From: Bradyrhizobium sp. AZCC 1721
GTDB taxonomy: Bacteria > Pseudomonadota > Alphaproteobacteria > Rhizobiales > Xanthobacteraceae
NCBI RefSeq assembly: GCF_036924715.1
Contig: NZ_JAZHSB010000001.1
Span: forward strand, 5,571,001 to 5,635,000
DNA length: 64,000 nucleotides
Reading direction: 5' to 3'
In this document: positions 34,473-43,111 of the stretch, piece by piece
Numbering within the stretch: the first letter of the stretch is position 1
Layout of the letters: each line of letters begins with the position of its first letter
Notes under the pieces: generated by a model
What the model was told of the DNA's origin: nothing
The model's input: only the letters and a program-made list of their open reading frames with translations
Databases searched by the model: none
Position numbers and translations under genes: made by a program

Positions 34473-35771
34473 CTACGCGATGAGCTCGCGGCGTGAAATC
34501 GTCGAAAGCAGCGATTCTGCGATTTCCTGCGAGCGCGTGGCAAGAACGGAGAGCAGCGTGTCGCTCAGGCCGTGAGAGGCCTCCGAATATCCCTGGAGAT
34601 GGATTTGCGGTCGAAACGCCGGGGTGGTGACGAGCTTGTAGTTGCGGTCCAACACGGTGTCGCGAATGTAGCGCTGGATCGGCTCCAGAAACGCGTGCGG
34701 CGTCTCCCTGTCATAGCCCGTCGCCAGAATGACCGCATCGTAGGTGGATCGGCGCTTTGCACCGCCGAACTTGTCAACTGTGCCGATCTCGATGCCTTCA
34801 GGTGCGGCATCGATACTCACTATTTCGCTACGCGGATGCAACGCGATCCCTGCCGTGCCGCTGACGCGCTGCTGGTAGAGCAATCGATACAACTGGTCCA
34901 GGAGGTCGGCATCGACCACCGCATAGTTCGTGTTCCGGAAGTTGCGAACGATCGCGTCTCGCCGCTCGGCGGGCTGCGCATAGATGAAGTCGGTGTAATC
35001 AGGATTGAAAATCTCGTTGACGAACGGGCTGCTGTCAGACGGCTTCAAGGCATGGCCGCGAAAGATCAGATCAATGCTCGCGTCCGGAAATCGCCCGCGA
35101 AGGTCGACCGTCACCTCGGTCGCGCTCTGCCCTCCCCCGACCACGGCCACGCGCGCGGCCTTTCCACTGAGGCCGATGTCATCGACCGTGTCGAGATAGC
35201 GGCTGGAATGCAATAATCTCGGATCATCGGCGATCTCTGCAAACACTTGTGGGATATACGGTCGCCCTCCCACCGCGACTACCAGATTCCTTGCAAGCCG
35301 CACCGTTTCCCCGCCGGCGAGTGTCCGTGAATGAACGCGCAAGGACGTCACCGACTGCCCGACCGTCACCGGCTCGATGGCGACGATGGTTTCGCCGTAG
35401 GCCGCCTGAGACTTGAACTGGGCTGCTACCCACCGCAGATAGTCGTTGAATTCAATCCGGCTGGGATAGAACGTTCGGCAGTTGATGAAATCCTGCAAAC
35501 GGCCGCGCTTGTGCAGATAGTTCACGAACGTGAACGGACTGGTCGGATCACGCAACGAAACGAGGTCCTTGAGAAACGAGATCTGCATGTCGCTGCCTGG
35601 AAGCAGCATGCCGCCGTGCCAGGTGAACTGCGGCTGCTTCTCCACGAACAGAGCGGCGCATTTCAGACGTGATCTTCTGGCCGATTCATCCAATGCGATC
35701 GCAAGCGCTAGATTTGACGGTCCGAATCCGACGCCGATAACGTCGTGCTCGATCGCAAACTGGTGAGACAT
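34473..35771 (-). CDS. L-ornithine/L-lysine N-monooxygenase (PvdA/IucD/SidA family)
   Basis: 432 residues; GGAG eight bases before ATG 35771. Flavin N-hydroxylase motifs: FAD site GVGFGPSNLALAIAL (13-27), substrate/FAD segment MQISFLKDLVSLRDPTSPFTFVNYLHKRGR, NADPH site VAVVGGGQSATEV, and ATGYDRET in the C-terminal part. It hydroxylates the side-chain amino group of ornithine (or lysine) with NADPH and O2, the first step toward hydroxamate siderophores. The 432-residue length fits PvdA-type ornithine enzymes; substrate choice is inferred. An acyltransferase gene ends 21 bases upstream, so the two are one operon. Confidence 0.93.
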   Translation of the reverse strand: MSHQFAIEHDVIGVGFGPSNLALAIALDESARRSRLKCAALFVEKQPQFTWHGGMLLPGSDMQISFLKDLVSLRDPTSPFTFVNYLHKRGRLQDFINCRTFYPSRIEFNDYLRWVAAQFKSQAAYGETIVAIEPVTVGQSVTSLRVHSRTLAGGETVRLARNLVVAVGGRPYIPQVFAEIADDPRLLHSSRYLDTVDDIGLSGKAARVAVVGGGQSATEVTVDLRGRFPDASIDLIFRGHALKPSDSSPFVNEIFNPDYTDFIYAQPAERRDAIVRNFRNTNYAVVDADLLDQLYRLLYQQRVSGTAGIALHPRSEIVSIDAAPEGIEIGTVDKFGGAKRRSTYDAVILATGYDRETPHAFLEPIQRYIRDTVLDRNYKLVTTPAFRPQIHLQGYSEASHGLSDTLLSVLATRSQEIAESLLSTISRRELIA

Positions 35772-35792
35772 GAGCTGCGCTCCGTTCGGGCG

Positions 35793-36854
35793 TTAGGACC
35801 TGGTTGCCGGGCTGGTCGCTACCGGCAGCCACAGCCGGTCACCAAAGAAGCGTTCGCGCAATAGCATCACGAGCGTGGCCCGCTTGTGCGGAAAATCGAA
35901 GTTTTTGATCTTTGCGAATCCCGAGACTTCCAGATTGCGGAGTTGCTGCGCATGCGCCGCCGCCGGCTCGCCGACGATTCGTTGTGTTCGACAGTCGTCC
36001 AGGAACATGTAGTGCATCAGTGATGGCAGCCAGGCGCTGATATAGCGGCGCCCGCGATAGGCGTCCTCGCCGACGACGACATGCCAGCCGCGATCGTAAT
36101 CGTCGGCATCGTAGAACGGCGCGATACGATTCTCCTTGGCCCAGTAGAGCTCGAAATAGCCAAACGGCTCGTCGTCGAAGCAGCCGATGAGCGGCAGCAT
36201 GTGCGGATCGGCCAGGATGCCGGAGAGATAGCGCCGATGCTTTTCGAGATCGCCCGCTTCGTTCCAGAACGCGTCGACGCGGGGATCGTTCATCCACCGG
36301 TGCAGCAGATGCAGATCGCCGTCCGTGTTGGCGACGCGAAAGGAGATGACTTCGGCGAGCCAGGGTATGAAGCGGGCATAGACCTTCCCCGCCGGCTTTG
36401 GCGAACGTCGCGGATGGCGCTTGCCGTCCGTCATGACGTGGAGTTGCGGCAATGGCGGCCGTTTGGCATTGACCAGCCAATTGTCCCGCCGCTGCATGAT
36501 CAGTTCGGGAAGCAGCACGAGGTCTGCCCCCACCATGAGAGCGAGACCGTGGTTCATCAGCTCGCGCGCAAGCTCCACGCTGGCTGAATCCAGCACAAGC
36601 CGGTCGAGACTCGGCCGCCATCCAAACGTGGCTTCAGCCGCCGCCGAAACCGCCGAGATCGCCAGTTGCGGATCGTCGGGAGCGGTCAAGATTTTCAGGT
36701 GATCGAGCCGTTCATCGAGACACAGGCGCATCACCGTCGTGATGCCTACGGCAACGCGGATATCTCCACCGCCGTCTTGAACGACGGTCATGGAAAACTC
36801 CGGCCCAATCGGGAATGCGCGAGGCCCAGTCGCGGAGCTCGAAGCTTTGTTCAT
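35793..36854 (-). CDS. N-hydroxy-ornithine/lysine acyltransferase (IucB/VbsA-like GNAT)
   Basis: Start set at ATG 36854 with GAGGGCCGG upstream; a longer frame to 37010 lacks support. 353 residues. The C-terminal 180 residues carry the siderophore GNAT pattern: WMNDPRVDAFWNEAGDLEKH, PLIGCFDDEPFGYFELYWAKENRIAPFYDADDYDRGWHVVVGEDAYRGR, MFLDDCRTQRIVGEP and FDFPHKRATLVMLLRERFF. These are diagnostic of IucB, RhbD and VbsA proteins, which transfer an acyl group from acyl-CoA to the hydroxylated side-chain nitrogen. An N-terminal accessory region precedes it. With the N-hydroxylase it makes the hydroxamate ligand. Acyl group unknown. Confidence 0.92.
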   Translation of the reverse strand: MNKASSSATGPRAFPIGPEFSMTVVQDGGGDIRVAVGITTVMRLCLDERLDHLKILTAPDDPQLAISAVSAAAEATFGWRPSLDRLVLDSASVELARELMNHGLALMVGADLVLLPELIMQRRDNWLVNAKRPPLPQLHVMTDGKRHPRRSPKPAGKVYARFIPWLAEVISFRVANTDGDLHLLHRWMNDPRVDAFWNEAGDLEKHRRYLSGILADPHMLPLIGCFDDEPFGYFELYWAKENRIAPFYDADDYDRGWHVVVGEDAYRGRRYISAWLPSLMHYMFLDDCRTQRIVGEPAAAHAQQLRNLEVSGFAKIKNFDFPHKRATLVMLLRERFFGDRLWLPVATSPATRS

Positions 36855-36968
36855 CCGGCCCTCGCATCGCAAACGTGGTTGCTTGAAACAGCACGCGATC
36901 TTGACGCGCGCCTTGCGGTGTAAAGCACTCGCGTACAGGATGACAAGAAATGCAGGCACACGCAGTTT

Positions 36969-36985
36969 AGATTTCTTACAAATCT
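36969..36985. promoter_or_regulatory. Perfect inverted repeat upstream of the acyltransferase gene
   Basis: AGATTT (36969-36974), spacer cttac, AAATCT (36980-36985), about 115 bases before the acyltransferase start and within an AT-rich patch in a GC-rich region. It could be an operator for an iron-responsive regulator (Irr, RirA or Fur type), but it does not match a consensus I know. A weak hairpin role is the alternative. Confidence 0.35.
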
Positions 36986-37084
36986 GACAAAACGGCGTCG
37001 CGAAAGACATCGCACGCGTTCCCCGGCGCGCCTCTCGAAAGAGCCTGAACTTCGACGCAAATCTTCCGGAAGAATAAAATAGCT

Positions 37085-38788
37085 CTAAAGAGAGGCGTCA
37101 GTTGGAACCGATGACGACTTGATGATGTCATGGGTCTTCGCATCGCCCGCGACCATCTTGCCGTGCCGCAGTCGCACCAGATGATCTGCCACGCCGAAAT
37201 AACGGTCATCATGTGAGATCACGATGATCGTCTTGCCCATACGCTTCAGGTCCGGCAGCAGTTCCGTGTAAAAGATATGCCGGAAGGCAGGGTCCTGATC
37301 CGCGGCCCACTCGTCGAACACGAGTACCGGCCTCTCCTCGAGCCAGGCATTCATCAATGCCAGCCGCTTGCGTTGACCGGTCGACAGATCCGTCGTCGTA
37401 AACACGCCGTTCTCGACCGAGACCTTGTGCGCGACCTCCAACCGCTCCAGATAGCGCTCCGCGACGTCAGGCACCATTCCCGCTCCCTGCAGAAGATCTT
37501 CGAACAGGTAATAGTCGGAAAAGATGGTCGTGAAGAGCTGCCGGTAATCATCCCGCGTTTCCGTCACGACGGGCAGACCGTCGCGAAGCAGCGTACCGCT
37601 CTGTGGAGCGTAGAGACCCAGCAGCAATTTGATCAGCGTGGTTTTTCCGCTTCCGTTTTCACCGACAATGAAAACGATGTCGCCTTGCCGGACGTGCAGG
37701 TCAATCGGTCCGAGAACGAAGGGGTTGCTGCCGGGCACCGCGCGAAAGCCGTACGATACGCCACGGAGCTCGATCGATTCGATCCCGCCTGATCCATCCG
37801 GCGCGGCCGAGGGCGCGGCCAGCAAGTCCTGCTCGGGCGTCGCGAACTGCTCCGAAAGCTCGGCGATCCGCTTCATCGCCACCTGGGCGCGGCCCAATGC
37901 CGGCAGGATGCCGATCACCTGATCGATGGGCCCCCGCATATAGAGCAGCACCAGGACGAAGCCGCTGGAGACGGCCGCCGGACTGTCAGGCCAGAGGAAC
38001 GGACGCAACGTCAGCGCGACGCCGATCACGACGAAAAACAACATCGTACCCAACGCCCGCGCGGTCACAAAGAGGTTGATCGATTTGATCTGCACCGCGC
38101 TGATCCGGTCGACGGTGCGCTGAAGCTGGTCGACATAGACGCGCTGACGGCGGGCGCGGTTCAGACGCAGCTCCTTCGCGCCCTCGGCGATCGCGCGGTA
38201 GTGCTTCTGCAATTGGTCTTCCGAATCGCGGGCGACGTTGAAGCCCTGAACGCCGCGCGTTCGCGCATAGGCATGCGCGAGCGAGCCGAGGATGATGACC
38301 AGCCCCGTGATCAGAAAAAGCGGCCACGACAGCACCGCCAGATAGACCATGCAGCCAAGCGTGATAACGACGGACACGAAGAAGGAGGAGAAGAAGAACG
38401 CGAAATCGCTGATGGTGTCGACGTCATGAGTGAGGACCGGAATCAATCGATGCGTCCGGTAGATTTCGAGCTGGTCGATCGGAGCGGCCAAAATTTTCGC
38501 GGCGAGCGACTTGCGCAGCTCGGCGATGATCCGCTGCCCAACATAGTTGGCGCTGATATCGGCGCCGATCGAGCCGATCAGGATCAAGAGACACAGGCCC
38601 GCAAACGCGAACAGCAGCGTTGTGACGTCGTCTTGCGACGCGTAAAGTCCGCGATTGACGACCGCGAGCAGTCCCGCAACGCTGGCGCCGCCGACAACGC
38701 CGAGAGCGGTGCCGCCCAGCACGATCGGCCAGTAGGGCCGCAGGAGATGCAGAATCTGCGCCGTCAGGCCGCTTCGTGGATTCATCAT
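37085..38788 (-). CDS. Cyclic-peptide/siderophore ABC exporter (PvdE-like)
   Basis: The preferred start is ATG 38788 (MMNPRSGLTAQI), where the first membrane segment begins; a GTG at 38872 would add 28 residues. 567 residues: six-helix exporter domain up to about 300, then an ATPase with Walker A GENGSGKTT, signature LSTGQRKRLALMNAWL and Walker B VLVFDEWAADQDP. The LSTGQRKR and DEWAADQDP variants mark the cyclic-peptide transporter family of PvdE and SyrD. In pyoverdine systems this protein moves the precursor peptide into the periplasm. Its stop is 230 bases upstream (in transcription order) of the acyltransferase start. Confidence 0.92.
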   Translation of the reverse strand: MMNPRSGLTAQILHLLRPYWPIVLGGTALGVVGGASVAGLLAVVNRGLYASQDDVTTLLFAFAGLCLLILIGSIGADISANYVGQRIIAELRKSLAAKILAAPIDQLEIYRTHRLIPVLTHDVDTISDFAFFFSSFFVSVVITLGCMVYLAVLSWPLFLITGLVIILGSLAHAYARTRGVQGFNVARDSEDQLQKHYRAIAEGAKELRLNRARRQRVYVDQLQRTVDRISAVQIKSINLFVTARALGTMLFFVVIGVALTLRPFLWPDSPAAVSSGFVLVLLYMRGPIDQVIGILPALGRAQVAMKRIAELSEQFATPEQDLLAAPSAAPDGSGGIESIELRGVSYGFRAVPGSNPFVLGPIDLHVRQGDIVFIVGENGSGKTTLIKLLLGLYAPQSGTLLRDGLPVVTETRDDYRQLFTTIFSDYYLFEDLLQGAGMVPDVAERYLERLEVAHKVSVENGVFTTTDLSTGQRKRLALMNAWLEERPVLVFDEWAADQDPAFRHIFYTELLPDLKRMGKTIIVISHDDRYFGVADHLVRLRHGKMVAGDAKTHDIIKSSSVPTDASL

Positions 38789-39096
38789 GAGTGCCGCGCT
38801 GGAGTAGAGCTGAAGCGAACCTACACGGCCCGTCGTAATACGAATAGCCTTGCGGGAGTGATGCGAATACACGATGGCAGCATCGCTCCTCCAGAGCTTA
38901 TTTTTCGGCCTCTTTCGATTGATTCTAATATGTGATCGGCAACGCGTTTAATAAAATGCGAGTAGTAGAACCTTTGCGTCGCAGCCGGCGAGCGAGTAGG
39001 ACATGGATCCACCAGCGACATGGATCCGATGTCGGGCTGCGATATCCGGAAATCGAAGCGTGCGCAGGCCAGCATCGGGCAGGCCCGACTGGAGAA
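38789..39096. other. Divergent control region of the siderophore exporter and reductase genes
   Basis: About 308 bases with no gene. The stretch around 38895-38960 is clearly AT-richer (ttatttttcggcctctttcg, then attctaatatgtg and tttaataaaatg). It would hold both promoters. It contains single half-sites (ttctaa) of the iron-control-element type but no full palindrome that I can call, so regulator identity is left open. Confidence 0.5.
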
Positions 39097-40164
39097 ATGA
39101 CTTTGGATTCGCTTGTTTCCGAAACCCGCATCCCGATTGCTGATGCCGCCGGCCTTGCTGCCCGAATGATCGATCATCTTGCCGAGCATGATATCGCCTT
39201 CGAGGACCAAGGTGGCCTGATGGTGGCGAAGCTGCCGTTTGGAACCAGCTCGCTCGCCGTCGAGGCCGAGGCGCTCAAGATCCGCGTCGAGGCCAACGAC
39301 AAGGGCAATCTGGAAATGCTGCGCTCGGTCGTCGCTTCCCACGTCATCGAGTTTGCCGGCGAGGAGCCGCCGACCATCGTCTGGTCCGGCCACGAATCCA
39401 ACGGCGGCACGCTGGCCAACTTCCGCGAGGTGCGGCTGAAGGCAGCGATCGACCTGACACCCCGGATGCGCCGGCTGACCTTCACCGGCAACGACATCGC
39501 CCGCTTCGTGAACGACGATGACCTGCACGTCCGCCTATATTTTCCGCCGGAAGGCCTCGCCAAGCCTGAATGGCCTTGGCCCGCCCCCGACGGGCGCATC
39601 CTGTGGCCGGAACCGGACCGCAGACCCGTCACCCGCTACTACACGATCCGCCGCATCGACCTGCAGGCTTGCGAGATCGACATCGATTTCGTGGTCCACG
39701 ATCATGCCGGACCGGGCTCGGCTTTCGCCCTCAATGCGCAAACCGGCGCCATTTGCGGCATGGCCGGTCCGCTCGGACGAGGCATTCGTCCGGCGCGCTG
39801 GTTGCTGCTGGCGGGCGACGAGACCGCCCTTCCCGCCATTGCGCGAATTCTCGAGACGCTGCCGGCGATGGCAACCGGTGAAGTCTTCATCGAAGTCGCC
39901 GACTGGCTTGAGCAGGTTCCGTTGATCGCGCCAGCCGGCGTATCGATCCAATGGCTGCATCGCGGCGAGCGTCCGGCCGGGACCACGCAGCTATTGGTCG
40001 ATGCCGTCAAGGCCGTGCGATGGCCGGATCATCGCGAGGTCTTTGCATGGGTCGCGTGCGAAGCGCAGGCGTTGAAGGCGCTGCGAAACCATCTGCGTGA
40101 CGAGCGGAAGCTCGCCCGCGAGCAGCATCTTGCGGTCGCGTATTGGAGCCTGCGGCAGCCATGA
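39097..40164 (+). CDS. Siderophore-interacting flavoprotein fused to DUF2218 domain
   Basis: Start taken at ATG 39097 (MTLDSLVSETRIPIADA) with GGAG immediately upstream; upstream in-frame starts would add a basic leader. 355 residues. Residues about 10-95 match the small DUF2218 domain (ETRIPIADAAGLAARMIDHL ... HVIEFAGEE). From about 115 on there is a siderophore-interacting reductase domain: RRLTFTGNDIARF, the flavin-binding RYYTIRR motif, FVVHDHAGPGSAFAL, WLLLAGDETALPAIARILE, and a conserved W-x-A-x-E pattern (WVACEAQALKALRNHL). Such cytoplasmic enzymes reduce ferric siderophore and so release iron. Next gene: the FhuC-like ATPase. Confidence 0.9.
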   Translation: MTLDSLVSETRIPIADAAGLAARMIDHLAEHDIAFEDQGGLMVAKLPFGTSSLAVEAEALKIRVEANDKGNLEMLRSVVASHVIEFAGEEPPTIVWSGHESNGGTLANFREVRLKAAIDLTPRMRRLTFTGNDIARFVNDDDLHVRLYFPPEGLAKPEWPWPAPDGRILWPEPDRRPVTRYYTIRRIDLQACEIDIDFVVHDHAGPGSAFALNAQTGAICGMAGPLGRGIRPARWLLLAGDETALPAIARILETLPAMATGEVFIEVADWLEQVPLIAPAGVSIQWLHRGERPAGTTQLLVDAVKAVRWPDHREVFAWVACEAQALKALRNHLRDERKLAREQHLAVAYWSLRQP

Positions 40165-40234
40165 CGTCCCCGCATCCGCAGGCCGACGGGACGACATTCA
40201 CCTCGCACCGCATTACCCCCGCAGGCACTTTCTC

Positions 40235-41059
40235 ATGCATGTAGTTCGGCCAACCGAAATCGCGCAAGCCGCGCCCGATGCGGCCGCGCCCTTGTTCGAA
40301 CTGGACCAGGTGGAGTTCGCTGTGGCGGGGCGCGCGCTGCTCGAACCGCTCACCCTGTCGCTTCCCGCGCGCAGCGTCGTCGGCCTGATCGGGCACAACG
40401 GCTCCGGCAAATCGACTTTGCTGAAGTTGCTGGCGCGGCAGCAGCCGAGCTCATCCGGCACGATCCGGTTCGAAGGCCGCGCTTTACGCGAATGGAGCGA
40501 TCGGGAGTACGCCCGCAAGGTCGCCTATCTGCCGCAGCAGACGCCGCCCGCCGCCGGCATGCTGGTGAAGGAGCTGGTCGCGCTCGGGCGCTATCCCTGG
40601 CATGGCGCGCTGGGCCGGTTCGGCGACACTGACCGCGACAAGGTCGCGGAAGCCATGGCACTGACCCACATCGAGCCGTTTGCGGACCGGCTGGTCGATA
40701 CATTATCAGGCGGCGAGCGCCAGCGGGTCTGGATCGCCATGCTGGTCGCGCAGGATGCCGAATGCCTGCTGCTAGACGAGCCGACTTCAGCGCTCGACAT
40801 TGCCCATCAGATCGAAGTGCTGTCGCTGGTGAAACGGCTCGCGCGGGAGCGCAATCTCGGCGTGGTCGTCGTGCTCCATGACGTCAACATGGCGGCGCGC
40901 TTCTGCAACGAGATCATCGCCTTGCATTCGGGCAAGCTGATTTCGCGCGGCGCACCGGACAAGATCATGACGCCTACCGAACTCGAAACCATCTACGGCA
41001 TTCCGATGGCGGTGATGCCGTCTCCGGATCACAGCCATCTCATCAGCTTCGCACGGTGA
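40235..41059 (+). CDS. Ferric-siderophore ABC transporter ATPase (FhuC-like)
   Basis: Start at ATG 40235, nine bases after AGG; the longer frame overlaps the reductase gene. 274 residues: Walker A GHNGSGKST, Q-loop YLPQQTPPA, GRYPWHGALGRFG (a landmark of FhuC/FecE), signature LSGGERQRVW, Walker B CLLLDEPTSALD, H-loop VVLHDVNMAARFC. It energises the FhuB-like channel encoded convergently at 41105-43111. It is unusual that the ATPase gene is separated from its permease and binding protein and placed behind the reductase. Confidence 0.92.
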   Translation: MHVVRPTEIAQAAPDAAAPLFELDQVEFAVAGRALLEPLTLSLPARSVVGLIGHNGSGKSTLLKLLARQQPSSSGTIRFEGRALREWSDREYARKVAYLPQQTPPAAGMLVKELVALGRYPWHGALGRFGDTDRDKVAEAMALTHIEPFADRLVDTLSGGERQRVWIAMLVAQDAECLLLDEPTSALDIAHQIEVLSLVKRLARERNLGVVVVLHDVNMAARFCNEIIALHSGKLISRGAPDKIMTPTELETIYGIPMAVMPSPDHSHLISFAR

Positions 41060-41104
41060 GATCGCAAATCATTCGGCGCCACTTCGCTGGAAAACGCTCT
41101 AGCG

Positions 41105-43111
41105 TCATCCGCGCTGCGGTCGCAACAGCCAGAGCAGATAGGGCCCGGCGAGCATCATCGCGAAAATGCCGGCCGGCATCTGGAACGGAAATATCACCAT
41201 TCGCCCGGCCCAGTCCGCAAACACCATCAGGATGGCTCCAATCAGCGCGGCCAGCGCCGTCTGGTGAAGCGCGCGCTGCGCCCCCATCATCCGCGCCATA
41301 TGCGGCGCGATGAAACCGACCAGGCTCAGCAACCCAACCATCAGCGTCGCGGTCGCCGTCAACAATGCGGTCAGCAGCATGATGATGATGCGGCTCCTCG
41401 CCATCGATATGCCCACCGAACGCGAGGCCGCCGAGCCGAGCGGCAGAATGTCGAGCCAGCGAGATAGCATCGGCACCATGATCAACAAAAGGGCCGCCGC
41501 GGCGGCAAGCACCGAGGCCTCGGCCGGACTGATCTGATAGAGCGATCCGGTCAGCAACGACAGCAGCATGCCGATGCGCGGATCGCCGGTCGCCAGCGCC
41601 ATGGCGACGATTGCGGCAAAAGCCGCGCTCATGGCGACACCGGCCAGCAGCACACGCTCCGGACTGAATTCGGACCGCCGGCTGAACAGCAGAACCAGCC
41701 CGAGCACGATGAAGGCTCCGATCCCGCCGCCTGCAATCTGCGCCACGCGCGTGTGGGACGGAAGGAGATAAAGAAGAACGATCACACCCATCGCGGCGCC
41801 GTAGCTGATCCCCATCACCTCTGGGGCCGCCATTGGATTTCCGGTCATGCGTTGCAGCAGCGTGCCCGCCACCGCCAGCGTGGCCCCCGCGGCCAACGCC
41901 GACACCACGCGCGGCCAGCGCCACGGCAGGAATTCCTGGATGCCGGCGAGACCACTCCAGCTCCAGCCCTCGGCGCCGACCCCAACCGCGAGCGCGACCC
42001 AGACCACGAGCAACAGCAAGGCCAGACCAAGCAGGATCACCCGCCAGGGATGCTCAAGACGTGGCGGAACGGATGGTGTGAGGTTTCCCACTGGAGCTGC
42101 GGACCGTAGCCGCGGCAGCAGCACCAGCAACATGGGCGCGCCGATCAATGCCGTGGCTGCGCCGGCCGGCATCTCGCGATAGCCCGGCGGAATCAGCAGC
42201 ACAAGCTCGTCTGCCAGCCACAGCAAGCCGGCGCCGCAGAGCGGCGCCCAAATCAGCCGATCGCGGAAACGCCGCGCACCGGCAAGCATGGCGAGAGCCG
42301 GCCCGGTCAAACCGACAAAGCCCAGTACGCCGACCACGCTGACGACCGAAGCGCTGAGAGCGATCGCAATGCCAAGCGCGCAGACCCGCGCGCCCGTCAG
42401 TCCGAGGCCGAGGTTGCGCGCGGTCTCGTCGTCGAAACCGAGCAAGGTCAGCGGGCGGACCATCGCCGCGATCAGCACGAACGAAATCAGAAACCGCGGC
42501 GCCAGGAACGCCGCATTGCTCCAGTCCTGCTGATTGAGATAGCCAGCGCCCCAGATGAACAGGCCGATCAGGTAGTCATGGTTGAGCAACACCAGGGCCT
42601 GGGTCGTCACGGCGCAGTAGTATCCCACGATCAACCCGGCCAGCACCAGCACGACCGGCGATAGCGCACGTTTCCAGGTGAGGCCGAACACGCACAGGAA
42701 CGCAGCGAACCCGCCGACCAGCGCAATCCACTCGCGGCCCAAAGCAAGCAGCGACGGCGCCCACAAGGTCGTCACCGCCAGCGCGAGATAGGCGCCGTTC
42801 GAGACACCGAGCGTGGTCGGTTCGGCCAGCGGATTGCGCAGCACCTGCTGACAAACAGCGCCGGCAAGGCCCAATGCTGCGCCGGCCAATAGCGCCACCG
42901 CAATTCGCGGAAAGACGGTATAATGCACGAGCATCTGCTGCGGATCGTTGATTTCAGGACGCCACAGCACCGGCAACCACGCGTTGACAGGCAGATAGCC
43001 CGACAGATGCCGAAAGGTCAGCCCAGCCGCCGCCGCAAACAATAAGCCGATCAGTATCGCAGGATGCATCTCGATCCCGGATCGGGCGGGCAGCGCGTCA
43101 ACCTTGCTCAT
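41105..43111 (-). CDS. Ferric-siderophore ABC transporter permease, double-length (FhuB-like)
   Basis: 668 residues from ATG 43111 (AGGAAAACA upstream). Two homologous FecCD-type halves: 1-335 (RNPLAEPTTLGVSNGAYLAL; GLGLTGARV; GLTGPALAM) and 340-668 (TGNPMAAPEVMGISYGAAMGV; SVGISMARS; LVGFIAPHMARMMG). About 20 membrane helices in total. This fusion of two permease repeats is typical for FhuB, which carries hydroxamate siderophores across the inner membrane. The start overlaps the end of the FhuD-like gene by 14 bases. Confidence 0.94.
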   Translation of the reverse strand: MSKVDALPARSGIEMHPAILIGLLFAAAAGLTFRHLSGYLPVNAWLPVLWRPEINDPQQMLVHYTVFPRIAVALLAGAALGLAGAVCQQVLRNPLAEPTTLGVSNGAYLALAVTTLWAPSLLALGREWIALVGGFAAFLCVFGLTWKRALSPVVLVLAGLIVGYYCAVTTQALVLLNHDYLIGLFIWGAGYLNQQDWSNAAFLAPRFLISFVLIAAMVRPLTLLGFDDETARNLGLGLTGARVCALGIAIALSASVVSVVGVLGFVGLTGPALAMLAGARRFRDRLIWAPLCGAGLLWLADELVLLIPPGYREMPAGAATALIGAPMLLVLLPRLRSAAPVGNLTPSVPPRLEHPWRVILLGLALLLLVVWVALAVGVGAEGWSWSGLAGIQEFLPWRWPRVVSALAAGATLAVAGTLLQRMTGNPMAAPEVMGISYGAAMGVIVLLYLLPSHTRVAQIAGGGIGAFIVLGLVLLFSRRSEFSPERVLLAGVAMSAAFAAIVAMALATGDPRIGMLLSLLTGSLYQISPAEASVLAAAAALLLIMVPMLSRWLDILPLGSAASRSVGISMARSRIIIMLLTALLTATATLMVGLLSLVGFIAPHMARMMGAQRALHQTALAALIGAILMVFADWAGRMVIFPFQMPAGIFAMMLAGPYLLWLLRPQRG

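Noticed and set aside
38895..38960. Possible Fur/Irr/RirA box in the exporter-reductase gap
   Set aside because: Only half-sites such as ttctaa are present; no complete palindrome or TGA-N9-TCA arrangement could be written down, so no site is claimed.
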